In this document: piece after piece, positions 23,834-37,202 of the stretch
Layout of the letters: every line of letters begins with the position of its first letter
How positions within the stretch are numbered: position 1 is the stretch's first letter
From: Pyricularia pennisetigena
Taxonomy: Eukaryota > Ascomycota > Sordariomycetes > Magnaporthales > Pyriculariaceae
NCBI RefSeq assembly: GCF_004337985.1
Contig: NC_043743.1
Span: forward strand, 2,526,543 to 2,590,542
Reading direction: 5' to 3'
Length of the DNA stretch: 64,000 nucleotides
The notes under the pieces: model-generated
Told to the model about the DNA's origin: nothing
The model's database searches: none
The model's input: the letters and a program-made list of their open reading frames with translations, nothing else
Program-made: the position numbers and the translations under genes

Positions 23834-26800
23834 TCACAAAATAGAATCTTGACGATCGGCGCCTGGACTTGTCGGTTCCTCACCGCCGCCATCCCTCAGC
23901 AGACCCCTGCTCTCACCATCCCCGTCTTCTCTGGTGAGCCCTGTCTCCAGACCCGCATCTCTCGCCAATCCGCTCGTCCGTCGCGTCTCCTCGGCCCCGT
24001 TGAGGACGTACCACACATCCTTCTTGGTGAGAAGGCCTTGCAGCACACCTCTGTCGGTGAAGAGCAAGTACCTCAGACCCAGTTTCTGAAAGTAAGTCAC
24101 CGTCAGGTGGAGGTTTGACCGCGAGGACAGGGTTATGGGAGTCTGGTCCATCCAGGGCCTGAGATCGAGCGTCGTGCGGGGATCTGCCATGGGCTGGTGT
24201 GAGAAGAAGGCCTCCGTTTCTGGAGGCAGAGATTGCGGCGGTTGCGTGAACGTGTGCAAATTGTAGGCCAGCTCGGCCCTTGATATGTAGCCAAGAAGGA
24301 CAGCCTCTCGGGGGTCTGAGATGACAGGGAAACCTCGGTACTGATGAGTATCGAGGATGTGCTGGAGACTGCCAATGGTGTGCCCGACGGCAGTGAGGAC
24401 CACGAGATCCTCAATGCGTGTCATGATCTGCGACGCCGGAATGTCGGGTATCACCATCTCTTCGCTGTTGTCCAAGTATGGATATTCGTTAAAATGTATC
24501 CAGGATTCGTAGATTCCACGCCGCGAAAAGGCATCGCCAACCCATTTAGAGAGCATGACAGCTACCATGATAGGGAGTACATAAGTCAGGGCTCCAGTGA
24601 GTTCGAACATGATGACCACGATGGACACAGTCATCCTCGTGACTCCCGCAAGGGTGGCAGCGGCACCCATAATCGCGTATGTGCCTGGGATAACGCAGGG
24701 CACGTCTGGCTCGCATGTTGAAAAAGCCAAGAATCCCGGATAGCTTTGCTGCCAGATCTCCACGGCAATGCCAACTGCTCTGCCGGTCAGAGCCCCGATA
24801 GCCATCGACGGCAAGATGATACCCGCAGGGATCTGAAGCCCAAAGGTAATCGCTGCTAGAAGGAAGCCAAGCAGAGAGGCGAATAGGAGTAAGACTATGG
24901 TCCCAACCGAAGCTGCTCCGGTCTTACATAGGCCGAACTGATCATCAAGGACTCGGGAACACTCCATGAACAGTGATGACACTAGCTCCGAATTTTGTGC
25001 CCGCATGTAGAGGTTGGGATAGTTGACAAGTGCCGTCAGCAGTGCGACGATTGCAACCTGTGTCGTCGGTCCTGGTAGCCAGTGAGTTTCTTTTTTCCAT
25101 TGGGCCACTTTCATGTTGAGCTTGATAAAAAGGCCACCGTATATGCCCTAATTGGGTTCCATTCACGTTAGCAGCCTGGAATCTAGTCTTTGAACAAGGC
25201 ACGCATTCAGCAAGGCCAATGGTTCTTACACCTAGGATTCCCAAAAGAGCGAACGGAACCATTTCAAAAGCATGAAAGCCAGTAGTGTACTTGACTTGAT
25301 ACATGACCAGTTTTCCCGACCTGAATGGGTCAAGAGCCTGCAAAGTGACAGCCGCGGTCATGGCACAGACAAAACTCTGCCACATTGTTTTGTCGGGAAA
25401 GTAGTAGGAGAGTTGCTAGCAGCAGTCAGTCAGTATTGGTTGTGCACATACTCTATTTAGAGAGCGGACTGTGACTTACTTCCAAGCTGAACAGTACACC
25501 CCCGATGGGCGAGCCAAAAGCTACAGATATACCAGATGCGGCAGCTGCCGACAATACCTCTCGTTTCCTGGCTGGAGTACAACATTGGGTAAGCAGACAG
25601 CAAGCAAAACGAGTAGAGGGTATGCATGGGAACAAACCTTCATTTTCCCTGATGTTTTTGAAGGGTTTGGTGGCTATGTTTGCACAGCAGCATGCGACAT
25701 GAACGAGAGGACCTTCCTTGCCAAGCCACATGCCCGATGCGACGGCCAAGCACTTCACGATAGTCAGCAGAAAATTCAGGGGTGATAAAAAAAAGAAAAG
25801 TCACCAAGGACAACGATGGCTTACAAGTCCCAGAGATTTCGTCACCAGGGTCCACACCCCCAACAGTCTCCTGATAACGAAGCCGCCGAGAACTGTCTTG
25901 ATCTCGGGGATACCACTATGCTTCGCGTGCATGGAGTACTCTCGTACTAGGATATGCGCACAGAGTGCGAAAGTAACCTGCAGCCAGAGTCAACTCGCAT
26001 GGTCTAACAGTTACCCCAGCAGGAGGCGATGGAAAGCATACCGAAAATAAAATGAAGAAAAAGTATTCTATTATCCACTTGCCACCAGCAGACGCAATGC
26101 CCAAGGCAGCCGCCCATGGGCGCCAGCCGACGCACTTGGACCATTCATCGTAGCCAAAGCAGCAGAACCCCTTGTTGAGGTAAAAGGCTCCGCCGTCGGA
26201 GCCTGTGGAGCAGTATCCCGTCTTCAGATCGCCCAGCCAGTCCGTGGTGATGTCTATAGCTGCGGCAACGGTGCCGACGGCCATGCCCGTCGCCGCCAGG
26301 ATGAACCAGACCTGGCTCGCGTCCAGCAGTTGCGGTATGTAACCCAAGACCCCCGAGGCCTGAGAGTACAGCACGCGAAGCCGCTGTCTCTCCTTGGTGT
26401 ACTCGAAAATCCAGTCGATGGCCGTCAAGTCCGCATACCCAACACGTCGGCCTGGACCTTCGACGTACCAATCCTGTCCACCATCCTTGGAGAAGCCGTT
26501 GAATCTGCCCGGGCTACGAGGAGAGCGCAGACCTCCTATTGGTGTACCCGATCGTGCAGTATAATCGCCTGGAGTGAAGCCCGGCCCCAGGCCTGGAGAT
26601 AAGCGCGAGGCTCCCTCGCCAGGCCCGCTGGTCGAGCCCGAGAGATAGCGCGTCGTTTGGGAGGAAGCGCTCCCTTTTTGATTTCGCCTGGATGGCGATG
26701 CCAAGTCATCGGCCAAGGGATCGTCGCCGAGCACACCATCGTCTGGCGGCTCGTCTATGAAAAAATCAAGCTCATCCGATTCATCGTGGAATGATTGGCG

Positions 26801-26872
26801 GTCATGCAGAGAAGGCGACAGTTGACTCGACCTAGATGCAGAGCCAATATTCAGTGTACGAGACCGGTCCAT
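23834..26872 (-). CDS. CLC-family voltage-gated chloride channel / Cl-/H+ antiporter
   Basis: Multi-exon membrane protein. The N-terminal cytosolic region (~150 residues) is acidic and Ser/Pro-rich ([14 protein letters not shown]). The CLC membrane core follows with its signatures in order: KHSGIPEIK (the GSGIP loop, with His in place of the first Gly), [12 protein letters not shown] (gating Glu in GKEGP), [21 protein letters not shown], and [17 protein letters not shown]. The cytosolic C-terminus has two CBS domains (around [12 protein letters not shown]...GFPVIS and [18 protein letters not shown]...GLLTKKDVW). Such proteins sit in Golgi/vacuole/endosome membranes and affect luminal acidification and metal loading (yeast Gef1). 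The GKEGP Glu is compatible with antiport, but transport mode is not decidable here. The start at 26872 has a good GCCATGG context. Confidence 0.93.
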
Positions 26873-27389
26873 GGCAGGCGACTTTCCATCTTCCAGGATT
26901 GACGTGCCGACAAGACGTCTTTCGCGGCAACGCTAACGGTGAAGGGTCGATAATCGTAGTCGCGGGTCGGATTCGGGGGCGCCTCTTCGGTAGTCTGGTA
27001 CGATGCGGGCTGCCACACGGATGGGCGGTTTCGGGGCCAGTTTGGATTTGGCCGTCTTGGAGTCCTCGGATGGCGGCGGTACACGCCCTGTAAGCTCTTC
27101 ATGCCTGGAGCCAAGTCGCAATCGACAGCTGGAGGGTGAGAGCACCCACTCGGATTGATACGTGGCACTGTGTTGGACACTGTCCAGATCGATCCACATT
27201 CTGCGCTAGAACTTTGGAAGCGACTTGGCGTGGAATCCAAACATGTTGCAACGGGGGGTTTCTCCGAAAACTAGAGTGCCAACGTTTAATTATCGACCTA
27301 TTTCGGTCCCGTATTCTTAGGGCATAAGATCTTGATCTTAGCCTTGAATCTGTGCGAAAAAAATCGCGAGAACGCCCGACGCTTCACCA
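26873..27389. other. Divergent promoter, CLC and neurochondrin-family genes
   Basis: Short bidirectional spacer. On the - strand a frame open for more than 80 codons runs across it and overlaps the CLC start in another frame (see findings). No clear TATA box seen. Confidence 0.45.
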
Positions 27390-29492
27390 ATGCAAGACGC
27401 CAAGGTATCAGGGCTGAGCGGGTCTCAAGGCTCAGGCTCCGGCTCAGAAGCCCAGACAACGGCACCAGAACAAGCTTCGTTACAGAGGATCCAGGACCTC
27501 CTGAAGGCGAAAGACGATACATCCAGATTCGTCGGCCTGGCGCTCCTCAAATCAGTATTGGACAACACCCCAGAGCTGCAGCAGGATGGCACCGTCATCC
27601 GGCAGCTGTGGGGGTTCATCCCGGGCAAGTTCTTGGACCGCCTACTCAGAGCCAGGTCATCGCCCTCGCCCTCGCCAGATTCAAAGGACATGTTGGACCT
27701 CGCAGTAGCCGTGATACATACCTTCACTCTTCTCCTTCCAGAAGAATCCAAATCCGATGAGAAACTCATAGCAAGAATACCTATGCTCTGCGATGCTATC
27801 CTCCAAAGGTACGCCCCTCCAATCATGTCAATCCTTAGTCCACTAAATCGCTAACGCTGTTGATAGCTCTGAAAACACTACAGTTCTTATCTTGCAAGCT
27901 CTATTGACGCTTGTTAGCCATCCCCAAGGCGCTCAAACGTTAGTTCAGATCCAGGATCTGAGCAACCTTGTGGAAATCGCACCGACCCAGCCCCTTGTTT
28001 TGAATGTGCTCTCCTTTGCATTTCTTGGCTCGATGTCCATCGCCAACACTATCGAGGCTAAGTCTGAACTTGCTCGCAAGGTCGAGCAAGTGGTTGCTGA
28101 CCTTGTGCGCTCTTTCACGGGTACAGATGGCGTCACTCTCTTAGACTTTCTCGCAGACTTTCTGAGGCAGCTAGACGACCATGTAAGTCGTTTTAAACAG
28201 TGCACCTGTCAGGAATGTACAGGTAAAGGTAGGAAAGATAGGAACACTGACGAGCATCCTCATAAAACGTCTAGCTCCTTCCCAGCAACCCGCCTTGGCT
28301 TTCCACCCTTGTGGGTTACATTCGCAACTTGACCTCGAGCCGCCCTACTCATGCAGCGAGGTCTGCCTATGTAAACTTGGCTGCTACTCTTGTTAATGTC
28401 TATCCAATCCAAGCCCCGAACCTTTTATTCGCGGATGCCAAGGGCGATTCCGAGAAACCCTTCTCATACGTATTCATCAATTTACTACTCATCGACCTCC
28501 GGGCATCGTTTCCAGCGTTGCTTGAGCAGCTGAACAGCCCTGGATATCAAAATACCGCCCGGCGCCTGGCGTCGGATTTTGATGTGGTCTCATGCTACAT
28601 TGGTTTCCTAATGAGATCCTTAGTCGGTGATGACTTGGACGAAGGACCACAAACACCTCTCTCTATACCACCCGACCTGCTCCTGAAGCTGAGGAAAGCC
28701 ATGTCCGAGACCATGTCCGTTACCATCGAGTTTTTGAGGGACCGTTGGGATGCTTCTGTAGCAGGGGCAATGGGCTTGCATCCCGATGCCCGTGCCGGCG
28801 AGGCCAAGACCTCCAAGGGTTCTCGACTGACCATTGCATGGGATTCAATGAAGGCCAAAGTTGGCGAAGACATTCTTGTGCTTTCGGCAATACGATGCCT
28901 GGCCGTATGGCTCAGGGAAGATGATAATGAACTCTTGAGAAAGGAAGCAATGGGACTTCTTGACATGTTCATGGACCTCTACAAACTCAGCGGTCTGGGC
29001 GGGCTTGATTTCCGTCGCCCAATCCTTGTGGCTTTAGAGGGGATCATAACGCTTGAAGAGGCGTCAGAGGCTCTACTAAGCCAAGACGGCTGGAAAGTTT
29101 TGACTGGGGACCTACTCTCAATACCAAGTTCGGGAGGCACGGACGATGATTTCAGTAGAGGTACTGAAATCGTCAGAATCATACTTCCTATCGCCGAAGC
29201 CGAACGCCCAGGCAGCAGAGAAGAGTGGTTGGATCTAGCAACCGCAGTGGCTGCCTGGGATATCCTTGATAAACAACTACCGACAGCGGCGTTGGAGTTT
29301 TACGTTGCTGCCCTGCAGCTTGTTACCAGCATCCTTGCCAACGCACACCCAACTATTCAAAGACGTTACAAACACACAATCAATGCAATCAGCGGGCTAG
29401 CTACTCAGTTAAGGTGTCAAAATGGCCGCAAACACGACGATCTCAACGAATCGCTGCAAGATGTTCTTGACACAACCGCTGCGATGGGATGA
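27390..29492 (+). CDS. Neurochondrin family protein
   Basis: Exons 27390-27808, 27867-28182 and 28275-29492 join in frame to 650 residues. The product is an alpha-helical ARM/HEAT-like protein. It opens with a Gly/Ser/Gln-rich leader, then LLKAKDDTSRFVGLALLKSVLD, IPGKFLDRLLR and LDLAVAVIHTFTLLLP, which is the Pfam Neurochondrin N-terminal pattern. It continues through VVSCYIGFLMRSL and DILVLSAIRCLAVWLRED. Fungal members are widespread single-copy proteins of poorly known function; the animal protein is neuronal and not a guide to the role here. The start codon follows CACCA (CACCAATGC). Its promoter is shared with the CLC gene. Confidence 0.85.
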
Positions 29493-31935
29493 ACTCAAGG
29501 ATAAGCCTGGACTTTTTTTTTCACAGCCTGCGAATGTCATGCGAAGTAAGGGGAGCTTGAATTCTTTGGATTAGCCTGACGACATTTGGCTGTTTTCGGT
29601 CTTAAGCGTTCGTCGCAATGTTCTGGCTTGTCAGCAACTCCTCACTCCTCATGACCTGCCTGACTTGACATGGCAGAAAGAGGATCTGAATAACTTGTAG
29701 CGGTCCCGTTGCATTTGATAGGCAAGGACTTTCTAAAAACCAGCTCTTTGTATTCTATTTCACGCAGTATACCAGAGGCAGGCAGACGAGGCAGCCGGTC
29801 AAATGTGAAGGCAAATTTTTTTTGGAATATATTCGTACAACACATCTGGGGAAAAACTACTGCAGGAATCCGACTGGGCGAGTTCAAGAAACGCTTCTAG
29901 TCTAGACACAATATCGCTTATGGTTTGCTATGCGAGTGGCGTGGGCTGTTGGTGGCACAAATTTCACTCGCTTCATGAGACGACGTGCCTCTGTCCTCAT
30001 CCCAATTCTATCACTGTAATGTAATGCATCTGGTTGCGGCTCTAACGGGATTTTGAAAAAGGAAGACAACAAAGTGGCGCTTTCCTTTCGGACGCCAATA
30101 GCGCAGAAGCATTGATTGCAGAAGCGTTAGACCATGTCGTCATATTGGCTGCTTCCGACTGAGAAATGTATCGAATTGCTTTCGCACAACTGGGCGACCA
30201 ATGGGCAGGCTGTCAACCACGGAGCGGCATGGTGCGACCAACGGGGGCGGCTTACCACTATTACGGATAGTTTCCGCCCGTGAAAATCGTACCGGTATAC
30301 CAACGATACATGTACCTAGCCATAGTCTTCTTAAGGAGGGGCAAATAAATGGGGGCGACAAACGAGAGGGGATGAAGGGAGGAAAGTTACTTTTTTGGGA
30401 CTCGTTGGTTACAGATTGGCCATATTTGGAGATGAACCTGTCAAGCTGACACCCAGCAGCACCCGGTGCACAGTAAACTGCACAAAAATTGCATCATGAT
30501 GTGGCCCAACGTCATGGCAAGGGACCGTCGGTTTTGGGGGCGCTTTGAACGTTGAATCTCTGCATGAGAGCAGGCATTGGAGGAAGGCGGCCTTTATGCG
30601 GATAAGCTCTGTTCCATCCAAGTCGAGAAAGGTGGGCAGGTGGATGGATATGTTATTCCTAGGTGGGGGGCAGCTGCTATCTGCTTAACCACAAGGGTTT
30701 CCCGACGTCTTGGCAACGCGCTGCCCCGTTCCCGCCCGCCTTTGGCGAGGGATGAGGCACCCATCTCACAGGTCCAATTTTGCGACCCTTGGACCTAGCG
30801 TTTCGTTTCGTACTGTACCTAAAGTCCGGTAACGGTAGGCAAAGTAGGTAGCCAAGTCAAATTAGAGGGCGTGCGACAATACGTACTCGCTTGATAGCGA
30901 ATGTGAATTAAAAAATAATAATTAACAAATAAATAAAATACCAGAAAAAAGAAAGAAAAAAAGACGGGTTCAAGCCCAAGCTGGCGAACCGGCCTCTTTT
31001 CTCCCTTTTGTTTTGTTTGTTCCTCTTGGTATTTTGATCCGGAAGTAAATCTCTCACCTTTATCTGTCCACCTCGCATAAAGCTTTGGCACTTGCTTGTT
31101 TGCCTACTGTCTCGTGCTCCGCCTTCCCCGATTCCCTGACGAGTCTGTCTACCTTATACATAGGTTGTACCCAAGGTACCTAGGAGGTATGTAGGGAATG
31201 TTAGTTTGGCCTCCCTCACCCATGGGCTACCTTACCCATTAGATCTAGTCCGGTTCCGTCTATTCTAGTGGTTGCTTTTCTTGTTGGCCGTCCCCTCCTC
31301 CGCTAGAACAGCTGCTTGGCCAAGGTACCTTACTCAGAGTATCTCAAACTCACGGTTGATTTAATCTTTTTTGTTTTCTTTTTTTGTTCGAGTTACGAAT
31401 TCGAGTCCATCCTTTTTGTTTGTTTTTAAAATAATCTGACCAACCTTTGACACATTCAGCTTCTTGACTTCTTGACCGACCAGCCAACCCACAAACGTCG
31501 ACCCCGGCGGCGACATTCGTTTTTGCCTGACACACCCACTAAGGTCCCCAGCACAAACACAGCGAGCCTCTCTCTCTCTCTCTGCCTTCGACTCCACAAT
31601 CCGCACCTTCGACCCAAAAACCCCCCGTCATCTCCTCCCTACCGCAGCGCCCGAGCGTCCAATCCTCCGAAATCGAAATTCTTCCCGATCAATTCGGGGG
31701 ACCAGAGACAGAGCATTACCAGTTAAGGGACGCCAGGAAAAAAAAAAAGTGAACAGAGACCGAAAAGAGCCGCAGCCGCAGGGAGAGACGCGACCAGAAA
31801 GCGGACAACAATAAAGGCAATCCAGCCCAGTGTCGGCCCTTAGCACGATATTTGCCATCCCCAATTGCTACTTTTACGTCAGAATACAATAGGGGCTATT
31901 TGTGCTTGGTAGAAGCCTCCTCTCAGCTCTAAACA
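29493..31935. other. 2.4-kb intergenic region upstream of CDC42
   Basis: No gene seen. It contains several short CCTAGGTA/AAGGTACC-like elements (30810-30850, 31160-31190, 31320-31330). The long pyrimidine-rich and AC-rich stretch at 31,450-31,900 is likely to be the CDC42 promoter and leader. A GGTTCAAGCCC word at ~30965 resembles a pol III B box but lacks an A box and a cloverleaf. Confidence 0.5.
31568..31583 (+). promoter_or_regulatory. CT-repeat tract upstream of CDC42
   Basis: A (TC)n tract ~350 bp before the CDC42 start. Pyrimidine tracts are common near transcription starts in filamentous fungi, especially where a TATA box is absent, as it seems here. Function inferred. Confidence 0.4.
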
Positions 31936-33121
<1,186 letters not shown>

Positions 33122-34435
33122 GAGGCAGGATTGTGCCCGTGTGAGACTTGCAGCAGTTGGCTTTGTCTCGGTACAAATTTTGGAGGCTGGCGCAGACATG
33201 AACAATTGAGTCTTGGGGGTAAACAAGAACAATGGACTCTCGCGGGGTTCTGCGTTCCTCGTTGTGGGATCTGTCGAGCCTCGGGACGTAACTGGTGGCA
33301 ATTTCGAGTTCTTGAATCCCCCGCCAATCTTGAAATGGATGGATTTCAGGAACACGTGCCATAGTTCTCTTTTGCAACGGTTACGAGTGTCGTTATCCAA
33401 AAACAGAACATCCAACAAACAAGCAGACTGTAACGGATGCCAATGCGTGGGACCAAGGTATTCCAAGTACGCTATTGTTCGACTTTCTGTCAGATCAAGT
33501 AGCGGTACAATGGACTCGTGGCGACGCGGCATAAGGGCCTCCTGTTGACGGTAAAGCGGTCGTCTAACTGGCATTTGTTTCCCTTGTTCTTCAGAGCATC
33601 AAGTATTGAGCTGCATCTCCTGTCAAAGGCTTGTCTTTTTTTTTCCACTATGACTTTTTTATTTCTACATCATTTTTCTATTGGTCCCAGCCCTTTTGAA
33701 TCTATGCCTTTTGCTTTTTTTCTTTTTTCTTTCTTCTCCTCTTTGCAAATCGTTTTTTGTACGTGGGATTATCATAAGAAAAAACTCAAGGCTGGAAGCT
33801 TTTGATAGGACAGTGCTGGCGATCTGGGGTGCAATTCAAATGTTACTGGTTCATTTTTATTGCTCATTTCCATTTTTTCTTTTTCTCTCTCCCTACTGTT
33901 CTATCCGGCTTCAGTATCGACTTTTGCTTTGGCCAAAGCTTATTGACAGAAAGGCAGCTGTTTTGCGGCAACTCGAAAATATACCCCCTCCTCTTTGGTC
34001 ACTTTTCTCCAATCAATCAATCGATCACAAGCTCTTCGGATCCTAAAAAATATAATCCTCCTTCTACTACCGGACGGGTAAAAGTTTGGACGATCCCGAA
34101 AGTGTACTGGGGCTGTACACAATCTCATGTTTTGTTTTTGGATTGTTTTAGTTTTTGCAGGACTTCTTTTTTTTTTTATTTTTTCCTTCTTCTTTTGCAC
34201 AAAATGGGGGGAACTGGTGGTGTCACACACACGTTTGTGCAGCAGAACGATCCCGCATCCAATCCAATGTTGAAGAAAACGACGTTGGGCTTTGCCTTGT
34301 GGGTGCGACCCAGTTGCGGTTTCTGCGCCATCCTAGACATGCGATCGCTTAGCACCAAAGCGAAAAAACAAGAAGCAAAGCGCTTTGCCAACTTGTGTGT
34401 GTGTGTGTGTCTGTGTTTTTTTTTTTTTTTTTTTT

Positions 34436-34669
34436 NNNNNNNNNNNNNNNNNNNNNNNNNNNNNNNNNNNNNNNNNNNNNNNNNNNNNNNNNNNNNNNNN
34501 NNNNNNNNNNNNNNNNNNNNNNNNNNNNNNNNNNNNNNNNNNNNNNNNNNNNNNNNNNNNNNNNNNNNNNNNNNNNNNNNNNNNNNNNNNNNNNNNNNNN
34601 NNNNNNNNNNNNNNNNNNNNNNNNNNNNNNNNNNNNNNNNNNNNNNNNNNNNNNNNNNNNNNNNNNNNN
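34436..34669. other. Assembly gap (234 N)
   Basis: Preceded by (GT)n and a run of 20 T, and followed directly by a run of 144 G (34670-34813). Sequence and true length are unknown. Confidence 0.99.
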
Positions 34670-34813
<144 letters not shown>

Positions 34814-35106
34814 CGTCTCCGATGTGGTGGTTCTTTTTTCCCCGCGCGCATAGCACACCCGTCTCATCGGTCCGTTGTGTTGGTTATCTCCGGCTTGGGG
34901 GGAAAATTAAACCCATGACACTAAAATACCACTTAGATCTTTTGTTTCGTTATGTTTCTGGATGCGCACTTCTCCGATTGAATTCATGCTGATTTCCATG
35001 CTCACTATTTCGCAATAAGGTAGTGTCAAACATTTAACTCGTCTTTTGGCTCTGAATATCTATACCGGTTTTTGGACGAAACAGGATTCGTTCTAACCTA
35101 CTGATA

Positions 35107-36515
35107 ATGAGGCCTGTGGTCTACCTTACCGCACTGCTCGCCAGTGCTGGTGTAGCTGTTGCCTGCGCTGGAGACAAGCACCATGATGATCACGAATGGA
35201 CCAAGGAAGAGCTGGAAGAGCTTGAAAGGAAATGGGGGATGGAAGTGAGTTTGTCCAGTTGCATGGCAATACCGGTCGGCTATACCGATATGCCAACAAC
35301 CTGAGCCATGGTATCTTGTGCTGCACATGCTAACGAGCTTGGTGCCTGCAACACATAGTGGCCATTTGTTGGCATTGGGTCCTTTGCTCATCTTAAATAC
35401 GTAAAATGCCTCACGGCACCGAGTGAAGACTTTGATATTGCAATCGTTGGGGCACCTTTTGACACTGCCGTCAGCTACCGTCCTGGTAAGCACGATCAAG
35501 TGCAGATGAGATAAGGAGAATGACAAGACCTTTTTTTTTTTTTCAAGGTCATAATGCTGACACGTAAAAACTCCAAAACCAAGGAGCCCGGTTTGGCCCA
35601 AAGGCTATCCGCCAGGCATCAAGCAGACAGACCACGTTCCGCGGCTTCAACCCCCGTGCAAATATTAATCCGTACCACAACTGGGCAAAGATCATCGACT
35701 GCGGCGACATCCCAGTCACGCCAGTTGACAATGCCATGGCGCTCACGCAGATGACGGCAGCCTTTGGCGAGCTTGGCAGGCACAAGCCGACATCGGGCCT
35801 TCTGCAGAAGCCCAAGCTGGTTACCCTGGGAGGCGACCACTCGCTCGCGCTGGCGGCCCTCCGAGCGCTCAAGGAGATCCACGGCCGGCCGATCCGGGTG
35901 CTGCACTTTGACGCACACCTGGACACGTGGCACCCGGCCAAGTACCCGTCGGCGTGGCCGTCGGAGCAGGCCCACTTCAACCACGGCAGCATGTTTTGGC
36001 TCGCGGGCAGCGAGGGCCTCATCTCCAACTCGAGCGACGCGCCGTCGGTGCACGCGGGCCTGCGCACGCGCCTGAGCGGCGACGACTGGGGCGACTACGA
36101 CGACGACACGGCGCAGAACTGGAAGCGCATCGCCGCCGACGACATTGACGAGCTGGGCGCCTCGGGCGTCGTCCGCACCATCATGTCCCACCTCGGCACC
36201 GAGGACCCCGTCTACCTGTCGGTCGATATCGACGTCCTCGACCCGGCTTTTGCTCCCGGGACGGGCACGCCCGAGCCCGGCGGCTGGACCACCCGTGAGC
36301 TCATCCGGATCCTGCGCGGGATCGAGGACCTCAACGTCGTGGGTGCCGACATCGTCGAGGTCTCGCCGGCGTACCAGGGCGCAGGGGAGGAGACGGCGCT
36401 CGCCGCGGCGCAGGTCGCCTACGAGATCATCTCGAGCATGGTCAAGAAGGGAATGAAGGACATGGGGAAGGAGACGGCGAGTGGGTTTATTGGTGTCGAG
36501 CGGGATGAGCTGTGA
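35107..36515 (+). CDS. Secreted agmatinase-family ureohydrolase
   Basis: Exons 35107-35244, 35359-35485 and 35584-36515 give 398 residues. The first ~20 residues form a signal peptide ([21 protein letters not shown]). A His/Asp/Glu-rich segment ([17 protein letters not shown]) follows. The ureohydrolase fold carries all manganese-binding motifs: [14 protein letters not shown], and [22 protein letters not shown] near the C-terminus. Members hydrolyse agmatine or related guanidino compounds to urea. The extra loop ([14 protein letters not shown]) and signal peptide are typical of a fungal subgroup, so the true substrate is uncertain. The coding part is clearly GC-richer than its flanks. It lies head-to-tail with the glutathione-transferase gene 0.5 kb downstream. 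Confidence 0.88.
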
Positions 36516-37023
36516 TACGTGGTCATGTTGCTGAGAGAGAGAGGGGGGGGGCAAAATGAGCGTACGAACGGGTGGATGAGAATAGGCACGCCCGCATCCA
36601 TTTCCCATTAGAGTAGGTGTCTCTGCCGGCTGTTGTCTACTTTCCTTGCCAAGGTAAGCAGAAGAAATACCTCGCAGGGGCCTTGACGGACTATTTCCCT
36701 TGATGGGGTAAAATAAGGATGATTCATACCTGATGAGGGGTGCGCATCATGGCTCATTTGCCAAGGTGACACTACTGCATGTAGTATGCACACCGGGCCT
36801 ACAGCCAGGATAGGGTGGCTTGGATCCAGATCTACTTGTGTGAGGGCTGGACTAGAACTTTTATATAACCGGGTTGACAAGCTCGAATTTTTTGAATTTT
36901 TTTAAAGTGTCGTATGAATCTGACTAGTATATTCATTCGGACTTCAAGTTCCTGCCTATGAACAACAACAACAATCTTGCAACAACAAATCTACACACCA
37001 CTTGCACACAACAAAAGGGCATT
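36516..37023. other. Intergenic, promoter of the glutathione-transferase gene
   Basis: Contains a (GA)n/G run just after the ureohydrolase stop, a TATA-like TTATATAACC at 36861-36870, and an ACAACAACAA-rich leader before the next start. No gene seen. Confidence 0.5.
36861..36868 (+). promoter_or_regulatory. TATA-like box of the glutathione-transferase gene
   Basis: TTATATAA lies ~155 bp upstream of the chosen start codon at 37024 and ahead of a CA/AAC-rich leader, a normal arrangement for a fungal TATA promoter. Confidence 0.4.
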
Positions 37024-37171
37024 ATGGAAGACCAACACGAGATCTTGTTCTACGACATAGCATCTGGCCCACCAGTGCGACCCTTTGCCGTCAACCCATG
37101 CAAAACTCGGTGTGTTTACTTTTTCAGTGCTATTGTATAGATGAAGGCAACCTCAGCTTAATACTCTAACC

Positions 37172-37202
<31 letters not shown>

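Noticed and set aside
30955..30985. GGTTCAAGCCC resembling a tRNA B box
   Set aside because: No A box at the right distance, no cloverleaf and no T terminator following.
36958..37023. Earlier in-frame ATG of the GST gene adding 22 residues
   Set aside because: The extension is Asn/Thr/Gln-rich leader-like sequence, while the GST domain begins just after the 37024 start.
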